DNA from: Parvularcula mediterranea
GTDB taxonomy: Bacteria; Pseudomonadota; Alphaproteobacteria; Caulobacterales; Parvularculaceae
DNA: 64,000 bases
Reading direction: 5' to 3'
Assembly: GCF_013085255.1 (NCBI RefSeq)
Contig: NZ_JABFCX010000003.1
Coordinates: 1,125,288-1,189,287 of the forward strand
Positions 50,305 through 58,725 of the stretch are shown here, one piece after another. The first letter of the stretch is position 1. The number at the start of each line of letters is the position of its first letter. The translations under genes were made by a program, and so were the position numbers. The notes beneath the pieces were generated by a model. It did not search any database, had not been told where the DNA came from, and was given only the letters and a program-made list of their open reading frames with translations.

Positions 50305-51045
50305 ATGAACGGGCCTACAAGCGAGCCGCTCGAGCATGAGCACACGACCGCCGCGATCCGGAAGAGGATCGGTAACGCCGGACGCGGCGGATTGCTTCGG
50401 GACTGGGTGCTCGGCGGGATCGACGGGGCGGTGACAACCTTTGCTATTGTCGCCGGGGTGGCGGGGGCGGGTCTTGCACCTTCGGTGGTGCTGATCTTGG
50501 GCTGTGCCAACCTGATTGCCGACGGCTTTTCGATGGCCGCCGGGAACTACAGCGGGGTCAAAGCCGAGAACGACGAGCGCTCGAGGCTCCGAGCGATGGA
50601 GCTTCGGCACATTCGCCAGGTCCCCGAAGGTGAGAGGGCGGAAGTCCGCGAGATTTTCCGGCGCAAGGGGTTCGAGGGCCCTGACCTTGACCGAGCGGTC
50701 GAAGTCATCTCGTCGGACAATGACCGATGGGCGGCGTTCATGCTGACCGAAGAGCTAGGGCTCAGCCCGGTCGCCCGCTCGGCTCCGACCGCGGCGCTCG
50801 CGACCTTCACAGCCTTTCTAATCTGCGGGGCCGTTCCACTTCTCCCTTTCGCTCTGGGCTTCTCTCGTAGCTTCACCGTCGCGGCCTTTGCCACGGCGGC
50901 GGTTTTCTTTCTCATCGGCGCTGCCAAGGCGCGCTGGTCGCTGAGAGCTTGGTGGGTGTCCGGGCTCGAAACCCTCGCGATCGGCTCTCTCGCGGCGGGG
51001 GCAGCGTTCCTCGTCGGCGATGTTCTCGAAAAGCTCGTCCGTTGA
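50305..51045 (+). CDS. VIT1/CCC1-family metal transporter-like membrane protein
   Basis: A 246-residue membrane protein with five predicted segments. The N-terminal block is typical of VIT1/CCC1: RDWVLGGIDGAVTTFAIVAG and LIADGFSMAAGNYSGVKAEN. A cytoplasmic loop (residues about 90-150) replaces the metal-binding domain of the plant protein. These proteins move Fe2+ or Mn2+ out of the cytoplasm. A weak box-like sequence (TTGTTTGAGGTCAA, 50258-50271) lies 40.5 bp upstream, with a mismatch in the first half. Confidence 0.88.
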   Translation: MNGPTSEPLEHEHTTAAIRKRIGNAGRGGLLRDWVLGGIDGAVTTFAIVAGVAGAGLAPSVVLILGCANLIADGFSMAAGNYSGVKAENDERSRLRAMELRHIRQVPEGERAEVREIFRRKGFEGPDLDRAVEVISSDNDRWAAFMLTEELGLSPVARSAPTAALATFTAFLICGAVPLLPFALGFSRSFTVAAFATAAVFFLIGAAKARWSLRAWWVSGLETLAIGSLAAGAAFLVGDVLEKLVR

Positions 51046-51050
51046 GACGT

Positions 51051-51064
51051 CTGACCTGGCGCAA
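51051..51064 (+). promoter_or_regulatory. FNR/FixK-like box upstream of the GNAT gene
   Basis: CTGACCTGGCGCAA has one mismatch at the first base. Centre 63.5 bp before ATG 51121, in step with the other boxes. Confidence 0.65.
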
Positions 51065-51120
51065 AGAGTCTGGAGGGTCGTCAGTCTAGGAAAGGAGCGT
51101 CATCCAATCAGAGGACCACC

Positions 51121-51726
51121 ATGGCCGAGTTCGAGCGCCCCATCCGAACCACCCTCACGGACGGAACCCCCGTGATGATCCGTCAGATCCATCCCGAGGA
51201 CAAACACTATCTGAATGAGGGGTTGGAGGAGCTGTCGCTCGAAGCGCAGCACTACCGCTTCTTCGCGCCAAAGAAGGCCTTCTCGGAGCGCGAGCTCGAA
51301 GCTTTCACCGAGATCGATCACCACACGCACGATGCCTGGGGCGCGTTCGATGAGAGCGGCGACGGTCCCAAGCCCATCGGGATCGCTCGCTACATTCAGC
51401 AGGAAGAGAGCCCCACCGCCGCGGATTTCGCTGTCACGGTGCTCGACAGTCACCAGGGGCGCGGTCTCGGCACCTTGCTTTTGGGTGTCATCGCGAGCCG
51501 GGCGACAGACAATGGCATCGCCCATTTCCGGTCTGTGGATATGTCGGACAACAGAAAACTGTTTGACCTATTAGACGACTTCGAAGTGGAGCGGGATACC
51601 CGCGGTCCCGAAGTCGGGATCGACCTCAAGCTCCACGACGATCCTGCGGCCTATCCGAAGACACCCGGCGGGGAGGTCTTCCGGCGCGCCCATGAACTCT
51701 ACTGTCAAGCTTGCGGGGCCCGATGA
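51121..51726 (+). CDS. GNAT-family acetyltransferase (protein acetyltransferase-like)
   Basis: A 201-residue GNAT protein with the acetyl-CoA motif DSHQGRGLGTLLLGVIAS and an N-terminal part like that of Pat/PatZ lysine acetyltransferases (MIRQIHPEDKHYLNEGLEEL, then HYRFFAPKKAFSE). Pat-type enzymes acetylate acyl-CoA synthetases and other proteins. Its place in a regulon with acetate kinase and phosphotransacetylase suggests control of the acetyl node. It overlaps the receiver-only gene by four bases (ATGA at 51723). Confidence 0.85.
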   Translation: MAEFERPIRTTLTDGTPVMIRQIHPEDKHYLNEGLEELSLEAQHYRFFAPKKAFSERELEAFTEIDHHTHDAWGAFDESGDGPKPIGIARYIQQEESPTAADFAVTVLDSHQGRGLGTLLLGVIASRATDNGIAHFRSVDMSDNRKLFDLLDDFEVERDTRGPEVGIDLKLHDDPAAYPKTPGGEVFRRAHELYCQACGAR

Positions 51727-52127
51727 AGCTAGCCCTTCGGAATCATTGTCCCTCCACCCGTGTTTTCGTTGTCGAAGACGACGATGCCGTTCGCGAAGGG
51801 ATGCGGACCCTTCTGGAAGGGGAGGGCTATCAGGTGAGCTGCTATGCAACCGCTCTCGATTTCCTCTCCGACGCGGCACCGACCGACAACGATGTCGTGG
51901 TGCTGGATATCGGCCTGCCCGATCTTCTTGGGGACGCCGTCGTAGCGTTTCTCAAAAAATCCGGCTTCCAACCGCGGATCATCGTTGTATCTGGTCTGAA
52001 GCTGGGACCCTTCGAAGCTGCTGTCCGTTGCATTGCGCCAGAGGCCGCTTACCGCAAACCGCTCAACCTGCGTGCGCTCTTGCGGCAGCTTGGTACAGTG
52101 CAACCCTACGGGGCGCCACGTACGTAA
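51723..52127 (+). CDS. Receiver-only response regulator (FixJ-like receiver)
   Basis: A 134-residue receiver with no output domain: FVVEDDDAVREGMRTLLEGE (acidic pocket), Asp62 in VVVLDIGLPD, and AAYRKPLNLRALL with the conserved Lys. The stop at 52125-52127 is followed by the FixK gene promoter region, not by a helix-turn-helix, so it is truly single-domain rather than frameshifted. It may drain phosphate from FixL or feed another kinase. Confidence 0.87.
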   Translation: MKLALRNHCPSTRVFVVEDDDAVREGMRTLLEGEGYQVSCYATALDFLSDAAPTDNDVVVLDIGLPDLLGDAVVAFLKKSGFQPRIIVVSGLKLGPFEAAVRCIAPEAAYRKPLNLRALLRQLGTVQPYGAPRT

Positions 52128-52212
52128 TAGAAACCCCCTACGCGCACGACCGGATACCGCGCGGTGTGCGAAAGTGGGACATTGATCGGGCAACAGCACC
52201 AGGGAGAGTGCG

Positions 52213-52821
52213 ATGACCGGTTCCAAACTGATTCACGTTCAGAGAGGCAACGAGATCTACGCTGCGGGGGAAGAGGCGGCAGCTCTCTACAAGGTTTGCT
52301 CGGGCGCGGTGATCTTGTTCATGATCCTCGAGGACGGGCGCCGTCAGATCATCGACCTGGCAGGCCCCGGCGATCTTTTACACTTCGATCTCGACGGCGA
52401 GCTTGACCATTTCGCGGAGGCTCTGACCGAGACGGAGCTGGCGGTGTTCGACGGCGCCTCCGCCCTCGGTGACCCTGACTTCCTGCCCTTTTTCCTCGAG
52501 CAGACCCGTGCACGCCTGGCTATGGACCGGCGTCACATCACGATGCTCGGCCGTAAGACGGCCCAGGAGCGGCTCGCGGACTTTCTCGAATGCGTCTCGG
52601 AGTGTTTGGGTAGCGCACCGGGCGAGATCGACCTGCCCATGACGCGCCAGCAGATCGCCGATTATCTCGGCCTGACGCTCGAGACCGTGTCCCGCATCTT
52701 CGCCCGCTGGGTGCGCGAAGGACGCCTCGTTCAGGTTGCGCCAGGTCAATACGAATTGCCCGGCTACGGACTAAATAGAGTTGGGGCGGCGATAAAGGTC
52801 AGCGCGCTGCTGGCCGCATAA
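52213..52821 (+). CDS. fixK: CRP/FNR-family regulator, FixK-like
   Basis: A 202-residue regulator: a cyclic-nucleotide-binding-like barrel (about residues 10-105), a dimer helix, and a winged helix-turn-helix with TRQQIADYLGLTLETVSRIF. The recognition helix has Glu157, Ser160 and Arg161, the E-x-x-S-R set that reads TTGA in FNR proteins. Only three Cys (29, 127, 131) are present and there is no N-terminal cysteine cluster, so it should not carry an Fe-S cluster and fits FixK rather than FNR. It is the obvious reader of the TTGA-N6-TCAA boxes around it. FixJ control of its promoter is inferred; no FixK box was seen upstream. Confidence 0.88.
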   Translation: MTGSKLIHVQRGNEIYAAGEEAAALYKVCSGAVILFMILEDGRRQIIDLAGPGDLLHFDLDGELDHFAEALTETELAVFDGASALGDPDFLPFFLEQTRARLAMDRRHITMLGRKTAQERLADFLECVSECLGSAPGEIDLPMTRQQIADYLGLTLETVSRIFARWVREGRLVQVAPGQYELPGYGLNRVGAAIKVSALLAA

Positions 52822-52848
52822 TGGCAAACGCCAATTGGGAGAGAAACA

Positions 52849-53340
52849 ATGAGCCTTGATGATGCGCGTCTAAAAAATCTCAGCCGACTGAACGGTCCTC
52901 TCGACGTGAGCTCGACCCTCAAGGAACTCGAAGCGGAGATGAGCAGCGGGGCCCGTTTTCCCTTCGGCCCGCTCGGTGAATTCACTCTCGCTTTGCGGAG
53001 CTACGCAAAGGAGACGATGACGGCGAAGGACCGCGCGCTTTTCCGTCTCATGACGACCCTTGGCAGCGGCTGCGAAGGGTGCGTCGCGGATGCCCTTGTC
53101 AACGCCATCGGCCGGGGTGCTTCTCGGCTTGAGATCAAGCGCGCGCTGACCCGCGGCGTCATGATGGCGGAGCGCCCGGCGATGATCTTTGCCGGTGAGG
53201 CTTTGGCTCATTTCGATATGATCAAGCGGACGGATGCTGAAACTGCGTATAAAGAAGAAATGCAGGAGCAAGCTCCTCTGAAAAAAGGAAACCTGCTGGA
53301 GTATCGTCGGATCCACCGGGTGCCGGGAGCCGCCGCCTGA
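52849..53340 (+). CDS. AhpD-like/carboxymuconolactone decarboxylase-family protein
   Basis: A 163-residue helical protein with the AhpD-type C-x-x-C in GSGCEGCVADALVNAIGRGA, followed by LEIKRALTRGVMMAERPAMI. AhpD-like proteins use the Cys pair in peroxide or thiol redox reactions. It begins 27 bp after fixK, with GGAGA before ATG 52849, and ends 2 bp before the P-type ATPase gene, so it may be part of a fixK-ahpD-ATPase run. Confidence 0.8.
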   Translation: MSLDDARLKNLSRLNGPLDVSSTLKELEAEMSSGARFPFGPLGEFTLALRSYAKETMTAKDRALFRLMTTLGSGCEGCVADALVNAIGRGASRLEIKRALTRGVMMAERPAMIFAGEALAHFDMIKRTDAETAYKEEMQEQAPLKKGNLLEYRRIHRVPGAAA

Positions 53341-53342
53341 CC

Positions 53343-56171
53343 ATGCTTGACCTCTCGGAGCCCGACAGAAATGACCACACGGGTTCCGGGGCCGTCGGGG
53401 ATAAGGCTGCCACCACGGCCTTTCACGCTCGGTCCGGGCCGGAATGCCTCGGGGCACTTTCTTCGTCCGATGACGGACTGACACCCGAAGAGGCGACCCG
53501 GCGCCTCGCTGAATACGGCCCTAATCGACCGCCACAACACAAGCGCACGCCTGTCCTGCTGCGCTTCCTCGCGCATTTCAACAATGTCCTCATGTACGTC
53601 CTGATGGCGTCAGCGGTCACGACGGCCGTTCTAGGACATAGCACCGACGCCGCGGTGATTGCCGCTGTTGTTCTTGCCAATGCGATCATCGGTTTCATCC
53701 AAGAGGGGCGCGCCGAAAAGGCCATGGCGTCGATCGGCAAAATGTTGGCGCCTCACGCTGCTGTCATCCGTGGTGGCGAGCGTCTGACTCTCGACAGCGC
53801 GGAGATTGTGCCAGGCGACATCGTCCTCCTCGATGCTGGCGACCGGGTGCCCGCGGATATCAGACTTCTTGAGGCTCACGGCGTTCAGGCCCAGGAAGCC
53901 GTCCTCACCGGCGAGTCGGTCCCTGTGGAAAAGGGCGAGGAGGCGAGCGCTGAAAATGCGGCCCTCGCCGAGCGGTACGGCGTCGCTTTCGGCGGAACAC
54001 TGGTGACCTCAGGTCAGGCGAAGGGGGTGGTCTTCGCCACCGGTCACAGGACCGAGATCGGCAAGATCAGCCGGATGATGCATGACGTGGAGACTATGAC
54101 CACGCCGCTGATCCGGCAGATGAACGGGTTCTCGACCTGGCTAACGATCCTCGCCCTACTGTTGGCAGCGCTGCTGGTCGTTTTCGGCGTCATGGTGCGG
54201 GGCGAGCCCTTCATCGAGATGTTCATGGCTGCGGTCAGCATCGCCGTCGCGGCCATTCCCGAAGGCTTGCCCGCGATCCTGACCATCACCATGGCCGTGG
54301 GTGTTCAGGCCATGGCGAAGCGGAATGCCATCGTTCGGCGGCTTCCGGCCATTGAGACCCTGGGCTCGGTTTCGGTGATCTGTACGGACAAGACCGGGAC
54401 ACTTACACGCAACGAGATGGTCGTTCGGTCGGTTGTCGCGCGGGCGGGGAGCTGGGAGGTGGAGGGCGAGGGTTACGCCCCCGAAGGCGAAATCAGGGCC
54501 GAGGGTACGGGATCGATCGAAGTCCTCCACGCAATCGCTGCGGTTTCGGAACGCTGCAACGATGCATGCCTCGCCGAAGAAGGCGGTGGGTGGTCCGTAG
54601 GCGGTGACCCGATGGAGGGGGCACTCCTTGCATTCGCCAGGAAGGCGAACCCGGACGAAGCTCCCAAAACCGAGCGGAAGGGCCTTATCCCCTTTGATGC
54701 TCGCCACCGGTTTATGGCCACACTCGACCGAGCCGGCGATGATTCTGTCGTCTCCGTGAAAGGGGCGCCCGAGGCCATCGGCGCGTTCTGCCGTACACAG
54801 ATAGGTGCGGAGGGAGCGGAAGAGCCCTTTGACGAAACCTTCTGGAAAGATGAGATCGACCGGCTGAGCGCGAGCGGCCAGCGTGTCCTCGGCTTCGCAA
54901 GTCGCCAAGCGGCGGCAGAGGAAGGCGACCTCACGCCTGACACGCTCGGGCACGAACTCGTCTTTCTGGGAATTGTCGGCTTGATCGACCCGCCGCGTCC
55001 CGAGGCCATCGAGGCGGTCGCCGCCTGCATCGAGGCGGGGATCGATGTCAAAATGATCACTGGTGACCACCGAGGGACAGCGGCAGCGATCGGTCGTCAG
55101 ATCGGCCTTGCGTCTGTGGACCGTGTTTTGACGGGTCAGGATCTCGATGAGCTCGATGACGCCGCTCTCAGTCACGCCGCGTTCGAGACTGATATCTTCG
55201 CCAGGACCAGCCCTGAGCACAAACTGCGGCTCGTCAGGGCATTGAAGGCTCAGGGGTTGACCGTCGCAATGACCGGCGACGGGGTCAATGACGCGCCTGC
55301 CGTGAAGCTGGCAGATGCGGGTATCGCTATGGGCATCAAGGGTAGCGAAGCGACGATCGAGGTCGCGGACATTGTCCTTGCCGACGACAACTTCGCTTCA
55401 ATCGCCGCGGCGGTAAGGGAAGGGCGCACGGTCTACGACAACATCAAGAAAGTCCTCGCCTGGCTCTTGCCCACCGACGCTGCGGAGGTCGCGATCGTTT
55501 CACTCGCAGTCCTTCTCGGTACGGCGCTTCCGATAACGCCGCTTCAGATCTTGTGGGTGAACCTTGTCACCGCCGTCACCCTCGGGATCGCTCTTGCCTT
55601 TGAGCCAACGGAAGAGAACACGATGCACCGTCCGCCCCGGCCCGCTGATCAGCCGATCTTCGATGGGAGACTCGCCTGGCATGTTGTGGTGGTGACAGTT
55701 GTCTTCGTGGCGGGCATCTACGGCATCTTCACCTACGGCCTCCGGCTCGGCTACGATCTGCCCGTCGCAAGGACCATGGCGCTCAACGCTCTGGTGGCCT
55801 TCGAGATCGCAGCGCTCTTTTATGTGCGGAATATCTATGGAACCAGCTTCACCTGGAAGGCCGTTCGCGGAACGAGGGTCATCTGGCTAACTGTATTCCT
55901 CACTGCCGCCGGTCAGCTGGCGGTCACCTACATTCCTTCTCTTCAGAGCATCTTCGGTACCGCAGCAGTTCCTGTGCGAGAAGGCTTGATCATTCTCGGC
56001 TTGGGCGTGATCGTCTTGATTCTTCTCGAAACGGAAAAGCAGTTGCGGTTCGCCGTAACGGGGGCAGGGCAGCGCCGCAGCCAGGAACAGAACAGAGGTG
56101 CAAGACCGACTACTGCGCCCCAGCGGCCGCTTGATCGAGGTCAGAGACGCCTTCTCCTTCCGCCGAAATGA
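53343..56171 (+). CDS. P-type cation-transporting ATPase (type II, Ca2+-like)
   Basis: A 942-residue pump of full length. Motifs in order: PEGLPAILTITMAVG in M4, CTDKTGTLTRNEM with the phosphorylated Asp, KGAPEAIGAFC in the nucleotide domain, MITGDHRGTAAAIG, AMTGDGVNDAPAVKLADAGI, and a C-terminal six-helix block starting at NLVTAVTLGIALAFEPTEEN. These are type II (SERCA/PMCA-like) features. CtpF of the mycobacterial DosR regulon is a parallel. The ion is not certain; Ca2+ or another divalent ion is likely. Confidence 0.92.
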   Translation: MLDLSEPDRNDHTGSGAVGDKAATTAFHARSGPECLGALSSSDDGLTPEEATRRLAEYGPNRPPQHKRTPVLLRFLAHFNNVLMYVLMASAVTTAVLGHSTDAAVIAAVVLANAIIGFIQEGRAEKAMASIGKMLAPHAAVIRGGERLTLDSAEIVPGDIVLLDAGDRVPADIRLLEAHGVQAQEAVLTGESVPVEKGEEASAENAALAERYGVAFGGTLVTSGQAKGVVFATGHRTEIGKISRMMHDVETMTTPLIRQMNGFSTWLTILALLLAALLVVFGVMVRGEPFIEMFMAAVSIAVAAIPEGLPAILTITMAVGVQAMAKRNAIVRRLPAIETLGSVSVICTDKTGTLTRNEMVVRSVVARAGSWEVEGEGYAPEGEIRAEGTGSIEVLHAIAAVSERCNDACLAEEGGGWSVGGDPMEGALLAFARKANPDEAPKTERKGLIPFDARHRFMATLDRAGDDSVVSVKGAPEAIGAFCRTQIGAEGAEEPFDETFWKDEIDRLSASGQRVLGFASRQAAAEEGDLTPDTLGHELVFLGIVGLIDPPRPEAIEAVAACIEAGIDVKMITGDHRGTAAAIGRQIGLASVDRVLTGQDLDELDDAALSHAAFETDIFARTSPEHKLRLVRALKAQGLTVAMTGDGVNDAPAVKLADAGIAMGIKGSEATIEVADIVLADDNFASIAAAVREGRTVYDNIKKVLAWLLPTDAAEVAIVSLAVLLGTALPITPLQILWVNLVTAVTLGIALAFEPTEENTMHRPPRPADQPIFDGRLAWHVVVVTVVFVAGIYGIFTYGLRLGYDLPVARTMALNALVAFEIAALFYVRNIYGTSFTWKAVRGTRVIWLTVFLTAAGQLAVTYIPSLQSIFGTAAVPVREGLIILGLGVIVLILLETEKQLRFAVTGAGQRRSQEQNRGARPTTAPQRPLDRGQRRLLLPPK
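56131..56144 (+). promoter_or_regulatory. FNR/FixK-like box upstream of the alcohol dehydrogenase gene
   Basis: TTGATCGAGGTCAG has one mismatch at the last base. It lies inside the 3' end of the P-type ATPase gene. Centre 57.5 bp before ATG 56195. Confidence 0.65.
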
Positions 56172-56194
56172 TCCCTCTTAGAGAGGAAAATCCC

Positions 56195-57217
56195 ATGACA
56201 CAGACAATGAAGGCCGCCGTAGTCACCGAGTTCGGAAAGCCTCTTGCGATTAGAGAGGTCAACCGACCGAAGACACGGTCGGGTCGCGTACTCGTCGAAA
56301 TGAGGGCCTCCGGCGTGTGCCATACGGATCTTCATGCGGCCCATGGAGACTGGCCCGTGAAACCCGAGCCGCCCTTCATTCCAGGTCATGAGGGCGTGGG
56401 GGTGGTGGCCGAAGTGGGTGAGGGTGTTCGCGGCATCCGCGAAGGAGACCGTGTCGGGGTACCTTGGCTTCATTCAGCCTGCGGGCACTGCCGCCACTGC
56501 GTCGGCGGATGGGAGACGCTTTGCGGAGAACAAGAGAACACCGGCTACTCCGTCAACGGTGGCTTTGCCGAGTATGTGGATGCCGACCCGGCCTATCTCG
56601 GCCACCTGCCAGACAAGCTTGGCTTCGTCCCCGCAGCGCCCATTCTCTGCGCTGGCGTTACGGTCTATAAGGGTCTCAAGGAAACCGAGGTAAAGCCCGG
56701 CGAAACAGTAGCGATTGTCGGCGTTGGTGGTCTCGGCCATCTAGCCGTTCAGTACGCGAAGGCGATGGGTATGGACGTCGTCGCGGTTGATATTTCGGAG
56801 GACAAGCTTCGACTTGCCCGCGAATGCGGTGCCAATACGACGATCAACGCGATTGAAGTGGATCCCGGAACGGAGCTCCAAAAAGGCGGCGGCGTAGAGG
56901 GGGTGCTCGTCACGGCCGTTTCGACCTCGTCTTTTGCGCAAGGAGTCGAGATGCTGGCGCGCGGAGGAACGATGGCGCTGGTCGGCTTGCCACCTGGCGG
57001 CTTCGAGCTTCCGATCTTCGATGTTGTTCTCTCGCGAAAAACGATTCGCGGCTCGATCGTCGGTACACGCAACGACCTTCGCGAGGCACTGGAGTTCGCG
57101 GGCGACGGAGCCGTGACTGTCCACCAAACGACCGAGCGGCTCGAAGCGATCAACGATATCTTCGATCGCATGGAGCGAGGCCGGATCGACGGGCGCGTCG
57201 TCTTAGATTTCGAGTGA
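56195..57217 (+). CDS. Zinc-dependent alcohol dehydrogenase (AdhP/AdhA type)
   Basis: A 340-residue medium-chain dehydrogenase: SGVCHTDLHAAHGDW (catalytic Zn Cys), PGHEGVGVVAEVG (Zn His/Glu), CGHCRHC with a fourth Cys in WETLC (structural zinc), and VGVGGLGHLAVQYAKAMG (NAD fold). ATG 56195 follows AGAGGAAAA and opens TMKAAVVTEFG, typical for the family; an ATG at 56168 is in frame but lacks a good ribosome site. It reoxidises NADH when respiration stalls. The GTG of the next gene overlaps its stop. Confidence 0.92.
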   Translation: MTQTMKAAVVTEFGKPLAIREVNRPKTRSGRVLVEMRASGVCHTDLHAAHGDWPVKPEPPFIPGHEGVGVVAEVGEGVRGIREGDRVGVPWLHSACGHCRHCVGGWETLCGEQENTGYSVNGGFAEYVDADPAYLGHLPDKLGFVPAAPILCAGVTVYKGLKETEVKPGETVAIVGVGGLGHLAVQYAKAMGMDVVAVDISEDKLRLARECGANTTINAIEVDPGTELQKGGGVEGVLVTAVSTSSFAQGVEMLARGGTMALVGLPPGGFELPIFDVVLSRKTIRGSIVGTRNDLREALEFAGDGAVTVHQTTERLEAINDIFDRMERGRIDGRVVLDFE

Positions 57218-57822
57218 GAACGGTCGTGACGTATCACCTCGCAGATCGGTCCAACGCTTCGCAGCCGAGCGCGCGCCGGTGGCCGGTGTCCATCCAAATC
57301 ATTCACTGGGTCATGGCGGCAATGATCGCTTATCTCATTCTGACGAGCCATTTCGAAGATATGGAAAGCGTTGAGAGAGCCGAGAGGATTAAAGTTCATG
57401 CCGCCTTGGGTGCAGGCCTCTTCTGCCTCGGAGCCGTGAGGCTTTGGCTGGTCCGCAAGCTTCCCGTACCCGACAAGATCGCCGGTCCGCTCTGGCAAGA
57501 GCGGCTGGCGGCTGGCGTGAAGCGTGCGTTCTACGTCCTCTTCTTTTTGGTTCCCGTTCTCGGCCTGATCCTCGCCGGGCTGGTCGCCTATGATGTTGAT
57601 CTCGCGGGAGCGATCCGGGTCTCGGGCTGGCTCCGTGACGACCCCTCGGCGGCAGCGCTGATGAACTCCGTTCACGGCTTCTCCGTCGATATTCTGACGG
57701 GGCTCATCGTTCTTCATATGGTTGGTACCCTTTACCACCAGTTCGTACGGCGAGATGGCCTGGTGGCGCGGATGCTTCCTTCATGGCCTTCGAGGGCGCG
57801 AGCGGGCAGCTCACCGTCATGA
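57214..57822 (+). CDS. Cytochrome b561-type membrane protein
   Basis: A 202-residue membrane protein with four segments and the His pattern of bacterial b561: SIQIIHWVMAAMIAYLIL, IKVHAALGAGLFCL, MNSVHGFSVDI, and VLHMVGTLYHQFVRRDG. It may pass electrons between quinol and periplasmic acceptors. The GTG 57214 overlaps the dehydrogenase stop (GTGA), so the two are coupled. Its own stop overlaps the ATG of the dead usp gene that follows. Confidence 0.88.
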   Translation: MRTVVTYHLADRSNASQPSARRWPVSIQIIHWVMAAMIAYLILTSHFEDMESVERAERIKVHAALGAGLFCLGAVRLWLVRKLPVPDKIAGPLWQERLAAGVKRAFYVLFFLVPVLGLILAGLVAYDVDLAGAIRVSGWLRDDPSAAALMNSVHGFSVDILTGLIVLHMVGTLYHQFVRRDGLVARMLPSWPSRARAGSSPS

Positions 57823-58640
57823 CCTCCGTCATCGTTTCTGCCTTCGACGACCGCGGCATGAAGGCCGCGCTGAGGGCAGCCGTGCCGTATTTCGGCGAAA
57901 CCGGGGAGGCGATCGGTCTCTAAGTTCCAGATATGCAGCAGCGGGCCCTGCTGACAGACCCGCATACCGCGCGCCGGATCTAATAGAGCTTTGAGGCAGA
58001 AAGCCATCGCCTCGCCCAGAGGCGGCGGCTGGCCTTTTGCGAACTTGCGGCATAGCTGGGTCTGCCACCGCAAAAGATACGTTGGATCGAGCATCCGCCA
58101 TCTGAGCAAGGGTGCTACGCGGCCGCCTCCCGTCTCGGTCAACTGATCGCGCTGCCGCTCCCAAAGCATACGGATCACCGGAACAGTCTACCCATCAACG
58201 AGGAAATCCTGATCGGTGCGGGGGGTTCAATCCTCCTGACGCCTGCACCGTTTTCCGCCGTCGAGCTCGACCTTTAGGTATTGGCTGGAATGGCAGCACT
58301 GCAGCGGCCCGCGCCCTGTCGGTCCTCAGACCGTCCCTTTTTGGATGGCGTGCGGGTGAGGGTGATGATTATCGGTTCGGTTTGCGTCGGGGCTCCGGAT
58401 GCTGCGGAGGTCGCTGGCGGTCTGCGAACGCCTGGCTATGCAGCTGAGGCTCTGGTCATGCGCGCCGCTGATCACAACCGGCAGGTTGTCGACCTGATGA
58501 AGGACGGGTGCCGAAATGTCGAAGCTACCGGCCTCGTCATTAGTACCTATTCGCGCTCCCGTCTGAAGGAGCGTGTGTTCGGCGGCGTCAAACGCTGGCT
58601 CCTCCGGGAGGCGCTGCCTCCAACGGTTATGGTCCACTGA
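57819..58640 (+). pseudogene. Degraded universal stress protein gene
   Basis: The frame from ATG 57819 (overlapping the b561 stop) reads MTSVIVSAFDDRGMKAALRA, a Usp start, to a TAA at 57921. The same frame continues with recognisable Usp sequence but has stops at 57981 (TAA), 57984 (TAG), 58053 (TAG) and 58275 (TAG). In between it has LGQLIALPLPKHTDHRNSLP and ILIGAGGSILLTPAP. The piece GIGWNGSTAAARALSVL at about 58277-58330 is in another frame, so two compensating indels flank it. The end, LVISTYSRSRLKERVFGGV and PPTVMVH, is back in the first frame. A decayed paralogue of the gene at 58726. Confidence 0.9.
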
Positions 58641-58656
58641 CGCGCCCGCATCCTTT

Positions 58657-58670
58657 GTGATCTATCGCAA
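58657..58670 (+). promoter_or_regulatory. FNR/FixK-like box upstream of usp (58726-59532)
   Basis: GTGATCTATCGCAA has one mismatch at the first base. Centre 62.5 bp before ATG 58726. Note that the same spacing recurs upstream of hsp20 and ompW. Confidence 0.6.
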
Positions 58671-58725
58671 AGAAGTGCAGCTGTCCTGACGGCTACCTCG
58701 GCGTTAAATCGCAAGGAGCCTCTCC

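Noticed and set aside
52195-52207. TTGATCGGGCAAC just before fixK as a possible self-control box
   Set aside because: The half-sites are too close and do not form the N6 spacing; no second candidate was found there.
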